DNA of 64,000 nucleotides from positions 156,109,241 through 156,173,240 of the forward strand of contig OX422221.1 in NCBI GenBank assembly GCA_949130495.1, written 5' to 3'. The DNA is from Sambucus nigra (lineage: Eukaryota; Streptophyta; Magnoliopsida; Dipsacales; Adoxaceae). A model generated the notes under the pieces. That model saw only the letters and a list, made by a program, of their open reading frames with translations, was not told the origin of the DNA and searched no databases. Position 1 is the first letter of the stretch. Every line of letters begins with the position of its first letter. Positions 1 to 13,320 of this stretch are shown in pieces. Position numbers and translations under genes: made by a program.

Positions 1-730
1 GAAAGTTTTTATTAATGTTATTTACTCCTATCTTCCCGCATAATCTGAATTAAATTTATGATTATTTAAATTGCCTTAGCTTATTCTTTGAATTGTGTAC
101 ATAGACTCTTATCTTTATCTATCATCATTATATGTTCATAACTGTCATACTCTTTATTCATCTGGTGATCATATAAAACTGGACCCTGACCCGTTCATAT
201 TTTTTGTTGTGCATGAATCTTGTATCCGCACACGTGCTCCGCCGCAAGGACACCCATACTGAATCTCTCATTCCAGTGAACTTTTGGGGAGCCATGATAT
301 TTTGCGGATATTACGGGATACTTTGTATAGACACTTTCATTTATGTACTCTAGTTATGATCAAGTTTTTTATTCGGGTGTGTGGCCCAAACTTTTGTAAC
401 TGTCTAATGGATGTAATATGTAACTTAATGAACTTGTTATAGTTGGTATGTATCTGTTGATCGATAGCATATTCGGTTCTCTTATTGTATACTTGTTGTT
501 GTTGTAATATATGTTCTTGGGGTTTCCACTTTCTTTTCAAATTGGGTTGTTTAAAATGCTTTCTTTAAATTATAAAACAAAATTTTTAACAACCAGTTTT
601 CTGAATTATTGAGTGGTTATCCCGTATACTCATTACATTATTACGATGTTGAGAATGATTCAATCCATGATTCCTGTATTATTAGAGTATCAGGCTGGCC
701 ACCCCTTTTTTTGGTGAGCGGGTTATCACA
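1..730 (+). repeat. 5' LTR of gypsy element (3' part only; cut by window start)
   Basis: Positions 1-730 line up base for base in length with 7452-8181, the end of the 3' LTR, with scattered substitutions and no net indel. The block ends in TATCACA and is followed two bases later by a primer-binding site, as expected for a 5' LTR. The rest of this LTR (about 1.9 kb) lies upstream of the window, so the element's 5' target duplication cannot be read. Confidence 0.93.
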
Positions 731-732
731 GA

Positions 733-744
733 TGGTATCAGAGC
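733..744 (+). other. Primer-binding site (initiator tRNA-Met type)
   Basis: TGGTATCAGAGC begins two bases after the 5' LTR end. This is the standard plant primer-binding site complementary to the 3' end of initiator methionine tRNA, used to prime minus-strand cDNA of many gypsy and copia elements. Confidence 0.92.
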
Positions 745-910
745 ATCAGGTTCTGGAGTCTTTAGGATCTATGCAGACTTGTCACATTCTACCGTAGTGT
801 TCTTTGATCTAGAGCTTATTATTAGGACTTCTTTGTTGCATATGTTTGCGATCTTCTACAAGATAGATTGTTCTATGTAGTATTCTAACTCTATTATTTC
901 TTTATCTCAG

Positions 911-3900
911 ATGCCGCCTAAGAGAGGCCGCACCGCTAGAAGGAATAGAGTAGTAGAAGGGGATGATGGTCCACCACCACCGGCACAGGGAAATATTAAT
1001 GCTGCTGATGTAGAAAATATAGTGGCCCAAGCGGTCAACGCAGCGATGACTACCATGGTGCAACAAATGCCACAAGCTCAACAACGAGCGTAGGATGCAC
1101 AAGATCCTATGGAACCTTCTCCTTGGGACAGAGTTAGGAAGTCCTTTCTAAAGGTCCATCCCCCAAAATTTGATGGAGGGTCTGATGTTATTAGAGCTAA
1201 TCAGTGGAAGAAGGATATGCAATGCCATCTTCGAATGGTGGAATGTAGTGAGGAGAAGAAATAGGTCCTTGCTACTTGCATGTTTGTCGAATCTGCGTTA
1301 CATTGGTGAGAGCCAATGACTACACCAGAGCAGAGGGATACCATGACTATCACTGATTTTTGGGCTTTGTTTGATCGGAAGTAATTCCATCCCACAGTTC
1401 AAAGGGAAATGAGAAGGAAGCTTCAAGACGTGGTGCAAGGTGAGAGGTCAATTGCAGAATATGAAGAGAAGTTCACCCGATTAGCAAGTTTTGTACCGGA
1501 TGAGGTGACTCCAGAAGAGAGGAAAATATCTAAGTTTATGGGAGGTTTACATTGGCAGATAAGGCAACATTTGTTGGGTAATACATCTTTGAATACCTTT
1601 GGGGATGTGATGAATGCGGCATTGCTTCATTGCCAAGAACATCTATTGTATGTACAAAATAGCAAGAAGGTTACAGTAATGGGGCAAGAAGGAAAACCTA
1701 GAGGTAATGGGATTGGAGGAGGATCATTTTCTTCATCTTAATCTTCGGGAAATAAGAAAAAGGAAAGAGACCCCCAGCAACGGGATTTGTCTAAACGGCA
1801 ATGTTTTGGTGGGTTTATTGCGGGTGGCAATAACAATAAGAAGGGTCAAGGTGGACCGCCACTGCAACAAGCAAGTAGAGGTGGAAATGGAGGTAGAGGC
1901 CATCAGGGCCAAGGCTTCGGGTACTTTCGAAATAATTGAGGGCGAAACCAAGAGAATGTGATGAATCGATGATTTCAATGCGGAGAGATGGGTCACTACG
2001 AGAGGTCGTGTTCTCAGTCGATTAGGGGATAGCTTCCTAGGGCTCCACAATAGCCACATGTTCAGTTTCTACCATAGGTACCTAACCCAATTGTTCCTCC
2101 ACAACAGGGATAGCTACAATATGGACGAGTTTATCATATTCAGGATGCTATGCTTCCCCCGGCTCCTCCAGCACCGCTAACGATTGAGGGTAAGTTTCAC
2201 ATTCAAGGGCATATGGGTCGGGTACTGTTTGATACGGGTACGACACACTCATTCATTTCTATAAGTTTTACTCAGTATACAGATTTAATTAAATATGTAG
2301 AGAGTGCATTTATGAATGTTGAATCTTCGATGGGAGATGGATCACTGATTTTCTTTATTTGTAAATAAATAGGAATTAATCTTGGTAATTTGTGCTTTGA
2401 GGACGATTTGCTCATCCTTGACATGATCGGGTATGATGTGATTTTGGGTATGGATTGTCTAGTGAAGTATCATGCGATAGTTAATTACTATGGGAAGAGT
2501 ATAGTGTTTGCCATTCCGGGGCAGGAAATGTTTTTAGTGGTTATGCCTAGCTTAGAAGGAGGTACTAGAACTTACTTGTATTGTATTGTGGAGGAGACTT
2601 CTCGGGATGTAGTTATTTCCCTAGATTCTATTCCGGTTGTTAGAGACTTTGAAGATGTTTTCTGGGAAATATCGGGTTTACCTCCTAGTAGGGAGATTGA
2701 GTTTGTGATTAATTTAGAGCCGGGAACTCGATCAATTGCGAGAGCTCCGTATCGTATAGCTCCTGTTGAAATGAGGGAGTTGAGGGATCAGATTCAGGAC
2801 TTACTAGAGCAAGGGTTTATTAGGCGTAGTACGTCACCGTGGGGTGCTCCGGTGTTATTCGTGAAGAAAAGGGACGGTTCTCTCCGATAATGTGTTGACT
2901 ATAGAGAGTTGAATAAAGTCACCATTCGGAACAAATAACCTTTGCCTTGGATTGATGATTTGTTTGATCAACTTAGGGGAGCTTCGTACTTCTCTAAGAT
3001 CGATTTGAGGACGGGGTATCACCATTTGCGGATACAAGATCAAGATGTGTCCAAAACTACTTTCCTAACGAGATATGGGTCCTATGAATTTTTGGTTATG
3101 CCTTTCGGACTAACCAATGACCTCGCCATGTTTATGGACCTCGTGAATAGGGTATTTTGGGAATTCCTGGACCATTTTGTCATCGTGTTCATTGATGATA
3201 TTCTAGTGTATTCTCAGACAGAATTTGACCATGCTACTCATTTGCGGTTGGTTCTGCAAAGATTGAGGGATCACCAATTGTATGCCATGTTCGAGAAGTG
3301 TGGATTTTGGTTGCAGGAAGTTCAGTTTTTGGGCCATATCGTGTCATCCCAGGGTATTTCGGTGGACCCAAGTAAAGTTGTTTCGGTGAAGTAGTGGGGT
3401 CAGCCCACGACACCTACCGAAATTTGTAGTTTTCTGGGTTTGGCGGGTTATTATCGCCGGTTTATCAAGGGTTTCTCCAAAATTGCTAGTCCTTTGATAA
3501 ACTTAACCCAAAAAGGGGTGAGGTTTGTATGGGATGATTCTTATCAGTCTTCTTTTGATGAGCTGAAGGAGAGGTTGACTTCTGCTCCAGTCCTTGCGTT
3601 GCCAAAGCCGGGATTGGAATATTTAGTCTTTACTGATGCATCTCTACAAGGTTTAGGAGGCGTGATTCAACAAGAGCGATGGGCTATTGCTTATGCTTCT
3701 CGCAAGCTAAAGCCTCATGAAAGGAATTTTTCGATGCATGATTTGGAACTTGCCACAATAGTTTTTGCCTTCAAGATTTGGAGGCATTATCTCCTAGGGG
3801 AGAAATACAGTCTTTTCACGGACCATAAATCATTGCAGTATTTATTTTCATAGAAGGATTTAAATATGCGACAACACCGATGGCTAGAGGTATTGAAAGA

Positions 3901-5575
3901 CTATAAATTTGACATCCACTATCACCCGGGAAAAGTGAATGTGGTAGCGGATGCTTTGAGTAGAAAACTCGAAGGGGAGTTAGCGAAGGTATGAAAGGCC
4001 AAATGGAAGGAGCTTAGTCAGGAGGACGCGGTTGCTAGGGCGTTCATGTCAGTGATGACCGTTACACCTACCATTGTGGCAAAGGTTGTAGAAGCTCAAG
4101 GGAGGGATAAAGGTTATCAGGACCATATACGCAAATTATTGTCCAAGGGAGCGGAATCCCACTCGGTAAGCTCAGAGGGTGGATTATGTTTTCATGGGAG
4201 ACTCATTGTCCCGGATGAAGGGGATTTGAGAAGGGCCGTGATGTCAGAATCTCATGGGTCTAAATTTTTGGTGCATCCTGGTGGGGAAAAGATGTTTCAA
4301 GACATGCGCCATCAGTATTGGTGGCCAGGCATGAAGCGGGATATTTCTGAGTTTGTATCTCAATGCATTACTTGTCATATGGTCAAGATAGATCATCAGT
4401 GACCGACATGTTTGTTGGAAATGTTGGAGATTCCGAAGTGAAAGTGGGAGAGTATATCGATGGACTTTATTACGGGCTTACCAATGTCGCAGAGTGGTCA
4501 TGATTCTATTTGGGTGATTGTCGACCGCTTGACTAAGTCGGCACACTTCCTACCCGTGCACACATATTTTGATACTGCTCACTATGCCCAGCTGTTCATC
4601 GCGGAGGTTGTTAGATTCCATGGGGTGCCCTTAAATATAATTTTCGACTAAGATAAGATTTTTGTTTCCCACTTTTGGTAAAGTTTCCAAGAGGCTATGG
4701 GAACCGAATTAAATTTAAGCACTTCTTATCACCCTCAAACAGATGGGCAGACAGAAAGAGTCAACTAAATGTTGGAGGATATGTTCCGAATGTGTATGCT
4801 CTATTTCAAAGGTGGTTGGGAACAATACCTCCCTTTGGTAGAATTTGCTTATAACAATTCGTACCAATTTAATATTGGGATGGCGCCCTATGAAGCCTTG
4901 TATGGTAGGCCTTGTAGATCACCCACTTGTTGGTTGGAGGTGGGCTATAATAAGTTTCTTGGACCACAAATGATCCAGGATACTTCTTTTAAGATTGGAC
5001 TCATCCGGAATCGCATTCGGATAGCTCAAGATCGCCAAAAGAGTTATGCCGATGTGAATAGAAGGCATATAGAGTTGGAAGTTAGAGATCAAGTCTTGGT
5101 GCGAGTGTCACCAATAAAGGGTATTAAGTGCTTTGGGAAGAAAGGAAATCTTGCGCCACGTTATGTTGGACCTTTTCCTATTATTGCCAAGGTAGGTCCA
5201 GTGGTGCATCAACTTGCCTTACCGGAACCCTTACAATAAATCCATGATGTGTTCCATGTTTCCTCTTTGAAGAGGTATAAGAAGTGTGAAGGTGCCCTTT
5301 GGCATATTCCTTTTGAGGATATCGATTTGCAACCTGACATTTCGTATGAAGAACAACCGGTTGCAATTTTAGAGCATGGAGAGCATAGGTTGAGGTCTCT
5401 AGTGGTGCACTTGGTGAGAGTCCAATGGACTCATCACAATGCCAATGAATCGATGTGGGAACGTGAGGATGAGATGCGGGAAAAGTATCTGCATCTCTTC
5501 TTGCTAGGTATGCTTGAATTTTGGGGGGAAAATTCCCTTATAAGGGGGGGAGTAAGTAACAACCCTCTCTTTTGA
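911..5575 (+). pseudogene. Decayed gag-pol of a Ty3/gypsy chromovirus (Tekay-like)
   Basis: One reading frame from the ATG at 911 to the stop at 5573-5575 (1,555 codons) carries all retrotransposon domains in gypsy order. Retro-gag is at about 1150-1740. A zinc knuckle lies at 1970-2010, with its first cysteine codon now a stop. Aspartic protease has DTG at 2231-2239. Reverse transcriptase spans about 2690-3400 with FIDD at 3188-3199. RNase H (FTDAS, then FTDHKS) spans about 3440-3860. Integrase has a zinc finger near 4270-4390 and a core from 4460. A chromodomain-like tail at about 5330-5530 ends in a WERED-type motif. I count 23 premature in-frame stops and no frameshift between 911 and 5575. 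RNase H and integrase following RT, plus the chromodomain and 2.6-kb LTR, point to a Tekay/Del-type chromovirus. It cannot make its own proteins without massive readthrough. Confidence 0.93.
5541..5554 (+). other. Polypurine tract before 3' LTR
   Basis: A purine run, AAGGGGGGGAG, lies immediately before the inferred 3' LTR start. This is the usual position of the plus-strand primer in LTR retrotransposons. Confidence 0.8.
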
Positions 5576-8181
5576 GAACTGATTTTATATTAATTTACTG
5601 TGTGGAGTAATTATATAAAATGTCGGAAAATGAATTAAATATTAATTGAATGAGATAAAAGTTAATATTTACTAAATTGTTGCATATTTACTGTATGTGT
5701 ATGTAAATATCCCCATGTTGAGTTTTATAGTGTCATAAGATTTAAATAACATTTATGGTTTAAAATGAAACCGAAACTTGAAATGAGTTATAAAATTTCC
5801 AAATGATAATTTGGAGGGCGTAGTTAGTTCCAAAATGTGCGAGATAGTCAAAATGAGTGCCATATTGTATTTTTATGTTTTGGGCACTTTTGACTGGTTT
5901 TAACATAAATGTGTAGTTTAGGGTCATTTTAATGTGGTATTAACCATTTAAGTTGGTAATTTTAGACTAATGCCACGATTTAGTCTTGCTAAGCCTTTTA
6001 TTTCCCTTAAATGCATTTGTTCACCTAGAGAGATAGAGAGAAGAAGAGGACTCAGGAAAGAAAGAGAGAATTGGATATTGAAGTTTAGGATTGCTTCTAC
6101 CACAAAGAAATCTGAGATTTCAAGCTTAAGGCAAGTATTCTACTTGCTAATATGTGATCTAAGATTAATGATGTGTACTGATTGTTGTGGATTGATTACG
6201 GTTTAATAATTTTAGGGTTTTAAATGGATTTGTAGGATTTAAACCCTTAAAAGTTGATTTATATGTTGATTGGTGAAAAATGATTGTAGTTAGATGTATT
6301 TATTACTTGATGTGTTGAATTAATGATGTTAGTTGGAGAAGAAAGGAGATTTGGGGAAAAACTAGGGTTTATAAGCCATGACCCATTCTCGGAGAATTCG
6401 CAGGGGCGAATCGATTCGGCCCTTGGGCGAATCGATTCGCTTAGGGTCAGCTTACAGGTCTGTTTGGACCGAATCGATTCGGCCAAGACCGAATCGATTC
6501 GATTTCTTACTATTTTTGAGTTTGTTTTATAACTCAAATCCAACCCATTTTCTTTAGGTTTAGGACCTAGGAACCTTGTTGTATGAAGCAAACTTAGAGT
6601 CCTAGAGTCTTAGATGACTTAGTTATCTACCCTAGATTAGAAATGGTTTAGTTAGGTATTGTTACGGTTGTTTCCAATATGATGTTGAGGTATTATTCTT
6701 CTTTAGTTGATTAATATGAGACTAGGAGTTGTAAAATACTAATTGGAGATCTCAAAGGCTCAATCGAGCTATGGTAGTCTTGGTGGTTTAGAATACCTCC
6801 ATAAAATGCTTGGAGAGTACATTGATAGTTTATTTATTCATTTAGATCGTAGTAATGACACGAACTACGTATGGCTCCGGATAACTATAATGCATTTGTT
6901 AAAATGGAAATGGAATCGAAAATGAATAGAGTAAATGATAATTTACTTAATCATGATATGGTAAATGATAATTTGCTTAGACCCACCTCTCTAAATGCCA
7001 TCATAAGGGAAGTTCGCGCGTGAGGTGAGGCATCCTGGCTAATGAATGCAGGGTGGATATAATCCTAGGCCATATGAACGCTTGTTGTATATTTTCTGCG
7101 ATTGTGAGGTAATTCCGGGTGTGGTTATGACTCTCCCGTAGGCATATGTCCGCTTCCCGACGTCTTGCGTTGTAGGTTCCCAGGTTGTCTTGGTATATAG
7201 GCCCTCAAAGATGATGGTCATTTAGGGGCGCGCACAGTGGGGAAACCTGAACGGGCGGTCTTAGAATCGTTATATAAATATGATTATAACTATTCTTAAT
7301 CAAGTGGGACTTGATGGATTATAAATGCCATAAAGAGCATAATGAAATGACATAAAGAGCATATAATTGAGATAAATGCCATAAAGAGCATATAATTGTG
7401 ATTATGTTTCCTGGTAAGGAACGAACGGTGAATGAACAGAATAAAAAGGATGAAAGTTTTTATTAATGTTATTTATTCCTATCTTCCTGCATATTCTGAA
7501 TTAAATTTATGATTATTTAAATTACCTTAGCTTATGCTTTGAATTGTGTATGTAGACTCTTATCTTTATTTATCATCATTATCTGTTCATGACTGTCATA
7601 CTCTTTATTCATCTGGTGATCATATAAAATCGAGCCCTGACCCGTTCATATTTTTTGTTGTGCATGAATCTTGTATCCTCTTAGGAGCTCCGCCGCAAGG
7701 ACGCCCGTATTGACTCTCCCATTCCAGTGAACTTTTTGGGAGCCATGATATTTTGCGGATATTATGGGATACTTTGTATAGACGCTTTCATTTTTGTACT
7801 CTAGTTATGATCGGGTCTTTTATTGAGGTGTGTGGCCCAAACTTTTGTAACTGTCTAATGGATGTAATATGTAACTCAATGAACTTGTTATACTTGGTAT
7901 GTATATGTTGACCGACAGCATATTCGGTCCTCTTATTATATACTTGTTGTTGTTGTAATATATGTTCTTGGGGTTTCCACTTTCTTTTCAAATTGGGTTG
8001 TTTAAAATGCTTTCTTTAGATTATAAAACAAAATTTTTGACAACTCATTTTCTGAATTATTGAGTGGTTATCCCGTATACTCATTACATTGTTACGATGC
8101 TGAGAATGATTCCATCCATGATTCCTATATTATTAGATTATCGGTCTGGCCACCCCTTATTTTGGTGAGCGGGTTGTCACA
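5555..8181 (+). repeat. 3' LTR of the gypsy element (about 2.63 kb)
   Basis: The left edge reads GTAACAACCC after the polypurine tract and the right edge reads GGGTTGTCACA, so the ends form the usual short inverted repeat (the first T of TG is mutated to A). The last 730 bp match 1-730. The U3 part contains four CGAATCGATTCG palindromes at about 6405-6500. Small ORFs here have no recognisable similarity and I treat them as chance. Confidence 0.92.
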
Positions 8182-8926
8182 GTTTGAAAGTGACCTTCTT
8201 AATTGATTCACTTTGCATATGCCTCCTCACATACACAAATGAGCTCTTTTGGATTATATCATCATATGTTACATGAGTTAAGTGAGGTGTTCTGCAAACA
8301 ATATTGTCAACATATATAAAAATATTTGATTGGCAGATTAATGCATGCAAGAAACATTGTTCATGAGTTAGTTCTTCCATTAACAACATGAGTGTGCAAG
8401 GGAAAGGTCTACGGATCAAAAAATATTGCTTACGTGAAAGGCCACCGTTAGCAAGAGCCTAAAAAAATTATGAGGCATTAGAAAATATTAATGTCCAACG
8501 TCGTGTTTTTTATTGATTGTCAAAATTGGCATCTTAAAAAAATAAGAATAAAAAAATGATGTATCTAAATTTTGAGGGTGTTATATGTTGAAGATCAATG
8601 TGTTTGCACATTGATAACTAGTTAATTCATGTTTGATACTACTTATTTGAGAGTTATCAAAATTTTCTAAGATAGTATGGATTGTGCTTGTTTATCTATT
8701 TATGACATTATTTTATCTGTCACTATATGGCATGAATCTTTCTTTGATAACATTAACGCAATCAAATAGAACTTCTTTAACATTTTTGAGTGATTGGGTC
8801 ATAATTAACTTCTTTCTATTTCACTCCCCTTCATTTCGTTTACGACATGTTTGTTTAGACACGTCGATACTATAATAGTGTGGAAAACTTATTGTTTTTG
8901 TGTCTTTTGTGTTGTTTATACCCCCC

Positions 8927-9006
<80 letters not shown>

Positions 9007-9677
9007 ATCGTTTGTTTTTTATTATTTTTGTTGCATTTATTTCATGTACACCATATGATCTATCCTTAATTTCAAGCGGTTTCAAATGGGCATGTTTATG
9101 ATCATCTTAATATCATATGTTTCATTGATTTCATTCATTTATGTATCATTTGTTCATTGTTTGGATAATTTATGCTTGTGTTTCTCATTTGTGTTTGTTG
9201 TTGCATGTTTCACTACAAACCATTACATAACATACTTGTTGTTCCTATACGCTTATCGTTGTTTCATTTGGGGGAAGATTTGGTTTTTTGGGGAGAAATA
9301 GTTTATTGTGAACCTTTATTCTTTCTTTATTTCGAAACAAAAAGGGAAAGAAATGGTATCTCAATCATTAAAGTCCGGGGGATATTGTTTTGGGGAGGGA
9401 CATCCTAACTTAGGTATAAATTGTAAGACAAAGGGGGAGAGTTTATTCTTATGTCATTTATACTGTTACATATTCTCTTTGCATTTTAAGGTGTATTTAA
9501 TGCGGAGGTTTGTAACGATGCAACAAAGTATACATAAGAGCAGAGCTACTCAACTTGAGTCTATCACGTATTTGTACCTCTTCCTTTTCTGCTTGGGGGT
9601 TGAGTCTTTAAGAAGGTCTAGACGACTCAGACGTTTTTGTTTTGTATTTTGTACTAGAATAGCCAAAGTGGGGGATT
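8182..9677 (+). repeat. Partial internal region of non-autonomous LTR element (copy 0)
   Basis: Non-coding sequence homologous to the later internal regions: the block near 8750-8930 (fast match around the AATCAAATAGAAC motif) parallels about 12510-12680 and 15950-16120. It ends in a polypurine tract (CCAAAGTGGGGGATT, 9663-9677) just before LTR1. No gag or pol domain is visible. The left part is missing because the gypsy element is inserted here. Confidence 0.75.
8931..9003. repeat. (CA)n-(TA)n compound microsatellite
   Basis: About 17 CA units run directly into about 19 TA units. Open reading frames across it on both strands are repeat read-through. Confidence 0.98.
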
Positions 9678-11409
9678 TATAAACATAAATTTTTAATTGA
9701 GTAAATTTGTATGTATTTTGTATTATTCCATGTTTCTACAAAACCTTTGGGTCATAGGCTATGAATTGGGTGTATATATATTTCGACCCTATGACGTGTT
9801 TAACTAAAGACGTAGCAACGAACTTTCAAATATTGTATTCATTGATTCATGTTTTGTTCCATTCTTCGTATTCATCTTTCGATGTTCTACCAGGTATGAA
9901 TGTATATATATTTTGATCCTTGGATATTTCATTGGGTTTTATTTTATAAAATATATTTTAAGGTATGTTTAAAAATATTTTTAGAAGATAAATAATTTTT
10001 TGTTTTGTATGGAAAAAATTTTAATTGAGTAGGCAAGAAGTTAATGATCTTCCAGCCTATGACGTTTGAGTTGAAGACGTAGTGGCTAAGTATATATTAA
10101 AGATATCATCATTGCCGATTTTCATGCCAAGTTTTACATCAATAACCTTTTAAGTTTTTCATGGCCTCTATATGTAAGAATGCATATGATATATATAGAT
10201 CCTTGGAAATTAATTTTGGGTGTCATTTTTTTCTCAAATTAAGTTGAAAATAATTTTTTATCTTTTGAAGAAAACAAATTCGGAAAAGTCATTCGAACAA
10301 TATTTGAATATCGTTCGAATGAGATGCGCAAGTCGTTCCAACGAGATATCAAACAATATTTTCTCTATAACCTCGTTCGTAATCATGTTCGTACTTTTGT
10401 TGGAACGAACTTATTTATTACAATCTTGTTCGAACGATATTCAAATTTTGTTCGAATGACCGACGATTTTTTACAGTAGTTTCATTATTTTTTTTAAAAC
10501 AAACCACCCACTTCTTTCATACTTACTATTAAAATCACGGGAATAACTATTTTGGAGTGATTTTTTTAGATTTTCTAAGTGTTCTTGAGAGCCAAAAACT
10601 TTTTCCAAAGAGTCCCATTAGTGTTTGTTAATCAAAATGATTTAATCTCTAAAACAAAACCAGCTTTTTACAGCCAATAGTTATTTGATCCAAGTTTTAT
10701 TATATACGAAAATTGAGATTAACATTTTGTCACCGATTATCAATCTCTACCCCAAAAGAGATAGTTTCCTATGGAGGATTCCGTTTTGTGTTTGTGGTGT
10801 ATATATGGAGGTGGACTTTGTATGTTGACAGGTTGATTTGCCAAAATGGTGGACTCCGAGACGAATGTGGATTCCTGAGTTATCAACTAGGTAAAGGTGG
10901 TGCAAAGAAAAAGTATCAAGGGTTGATAGGGCATTATTTTGTTGAAATAAGACTTTATATCGTGTCCTTATAAAACCGTACTTACTAGACTTGTGGTTGG
11001 GTGGTCTGAGGTTTTTTTCGTTGTGGGTTTTCCTTGTACATCGCGGCGTTGTGATTGAGCTTGTTTTATCTTACAAAAATCATGTAGATGCATGCTTAGA
11101 TTTAAAAAGATAAAATTTTATTTAATCGCAACATTTGTTTAATTTAGTGCAAATTTAATTTGGGAAAAGTTTAGTTTAATTTAATTCAAGTCAGGCATAA
11201 TTAATTTGGCAAAATTATTGTTTGCTTTGTTTGGCCTAATTTATAACTTGAATTAAGTTTGTTTGAAAGAAAATTTTTAATATTTGTTTAATCTCATTTA
11301 ATTGTGAAGAAATTAAAAATTTTTATATTTGTTTAAGAGTTTAAAATTTTTGATACTATGTGAACCATCTCTCCATTTTGGATTTTAAAACTGATATATA
11401 CTTCTAACA
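9678..11409 (+). repeat. LTR1 of tandem non-autonomous copia-like element
   Basis: The block starts after a polypurine tract and ends in TCTAACA, followed two bases later by a TGGTATCATAGC primer-binding-type site at 11412. It is homologous along its length to 13321-14772 and 23674-25126. The U3 half carries repeated GTTCGAACGA-type palindromes (10285-10465). A candidate TATA motif lies near 10700, and the U5 half has the conserved TTTTCCTTGTACATCGCGG block (about 11027-11045). It is about 280 bp longer than the other copies because a 5' segment is internally duplicated: a CCTATGACGT block with a following GACGTAG appears near 9787 and again near 10057. Confidence 0.85.
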
Positions 11410-13320
11410 AGTGGTATCATAGCAGGTTACACTAATTTATTGCATGATCTTGATTTTTATGGATTTGTTTTGATAATATGGAAAATTTTCATATTTGATA
11501 ATTCCTATTTTATGATTGTTCTCTTTTGTTTGCACATGACACCTCTCATGATAGATCCATAAGTTGATTGTGCTAGCGTTGTTTACATATACTAGCTTTT
11601 GTGCTGCATGATATATTTTTGCTAGTTGTATGTCTGTTTGTCATATTCTAGTCAATGCTTCATTATATAAATTATGATAGAATTATGATATGTGTATCGT
11701 TTGTATTTTTTTGTTTATTTGGTCTTATTTTAAAAGATTTAATAGATTTTGATTGTCTATTGAGTTAAATTTTTGTTTGTCTAAAATTTGAAAAACTTGA
11801 AAAGATTTTTTTATTATTATTTTGGTTTTACACATTTTATGTGGAATATATTGTATTTGAATCCAATATCAATCCTCCGCTTTCATGTGGCTAGAACTTC
11901 TGGTTATGAATTTCAATTCTTAAAATGTTCTTTATCATGCTTGCATGCAGGAGTTTTCTTTTGAGTTTGTGAATGGATTCCCTTTTTATTTGCCTCTCAA
12001 ACACATGCATGAGATCTTTGAACATTAACTACGCATGTATATTTTAGCTATGTTAGATGTTCTCCTATCAATTTTTTCATCTACATGTTGTTATGACTAT
12101 GGAGAATTTGTGCATGTAAGAACCATTGCATGTGAGATTTGTTTGTATTGTATAAAAAATATATATGAGGGTGCACGAAAAGGGTCTGAAAAAAGTGTGG
12201 CATTGTAAAAAGTAGCCAAGAACCAAAGGATCTACAAAAGTGTGGCATTGTAAAAAGTAGCCAAGGCCTAAAATGTTTAGTTTGGTATGTTTGTTCAAAA
12301 GAAAATAAAATAATTATTATTTATGAGAGAGTTTGGATAGAAATATTGACAGTTTTTCACAATGACAATGTATCCTGTTATGCTTACTTTGTCACGACAC
12401 TATTCGTTTGTAGAATCATCAAAATTCTAGGCTTGTATGCATTATGCTTGATTGTTCTTTGAGTTCACTTTATCTTGTCATGTGAGGCAAAATCTATGTT
12501 TGATAAAGTTTTTGCAATCAAATAGAACACCTTGAATATTTTTAAGTGATTGTGTCATATTTCTTTAATTTATTGTTCACGCCCATTCACTCTGTTTAGC
12601 ATATGATTATTTAGACACATTTATGACATATGAGTGTGGAAAGCTTATTATATTTTGTGTCTTATGTGGTATTTATAATTATATATGTGCTTGTGCGTCA
12701 TTGGTATCATTTGAGTATTTATATATATAGTATCATTTGTTTTTGAGTCTTTGCTTTGTTAACTATTCCTCGTATGCTATTGGTATCTATTAATCTTTGT
12801 GTGGATTATTTGCTCTTTTGTTGCCATGTTGTTTTATCTTACTTATAATTCTATACATTGTTGCATGATATACTTATTTTTCCATTATGCGTATCCCTTT
12901 TTATATTTAGGGGGAGAATTTGTTTTAATTGGGGAGAAATGAGTTATTATATGCATTTTATCCTTTGTCTATTTCTGAACAAAAAAGGGGACAAATGGTA
13001 TGTAAACCTTTTAATTTGGTAAGGTCAATCTTAGGGAGAGATTTTATTTCTTGGGTAGACATTTTTAGACAATGGAGAATTTAATTAGGGGAAATTTAAT
13101 AATTCAGTTTATATTGTTATATTATCTATGCATTTCATGGTGTGTTTAAGTGTGTAGGTTTTCCTCTTACCGATAACATTTTTAACCAAGCAAAGCTTCT
13201 CATTCCATGTGTCAGTCAAGTATCTGTATTTTTTATTTTTGAATGGGATTGTGTCCTTTTAGATGAGCCCATAGGGTTTTTATATTTATTTTTGCCCCTT
13301 AATAGCCAAAGGGAGAGATT
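11410..13320 (+). repeat. Internal region 1 of non-autonomous LTR element
   Basis: About 1.9 kb between LTR1 and LTR2. It begins with a primer-binding-type motif (TGGTATCATAGC, 11412-11423) and ends with a polypurine tract (AAAGGGAGAGATT, 13308-13320). No gag, protease, RT or integrase motif is visible, so the element depends on proteins made elsewhere. Several purine-rich GGGGAGAA stretches (12910-13090) recur in the other copies. Confidence 0.82.

Noticed and set aside
337..540. Minus-strand ORF MKRKWKPQEHILQ... found twice (337-540 and 7788-7991)
   Set aside because: It recurs only because both positions are in the two LTR copies; it has no known domain and no start or promoter context. 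Conservation follows from LTR identity.
911..5575. Reading the gypsy element as an endogenous virus with an envelope gene
   Set aside because: After the chromodomain-like tail the frame ends at the polypurine tract and 3' LTR; there is no room for, and no sign of, an envelope-type ORF.
8851..9085. ORFs with THTHTH or YIYIYI runs
   Set aside because: Translations of CA and AT dinucleotide tracts. The same applies to ORFs at 15457-15736, 26414-26620, 30032-30214, 41765-42001 and 53755-53955.
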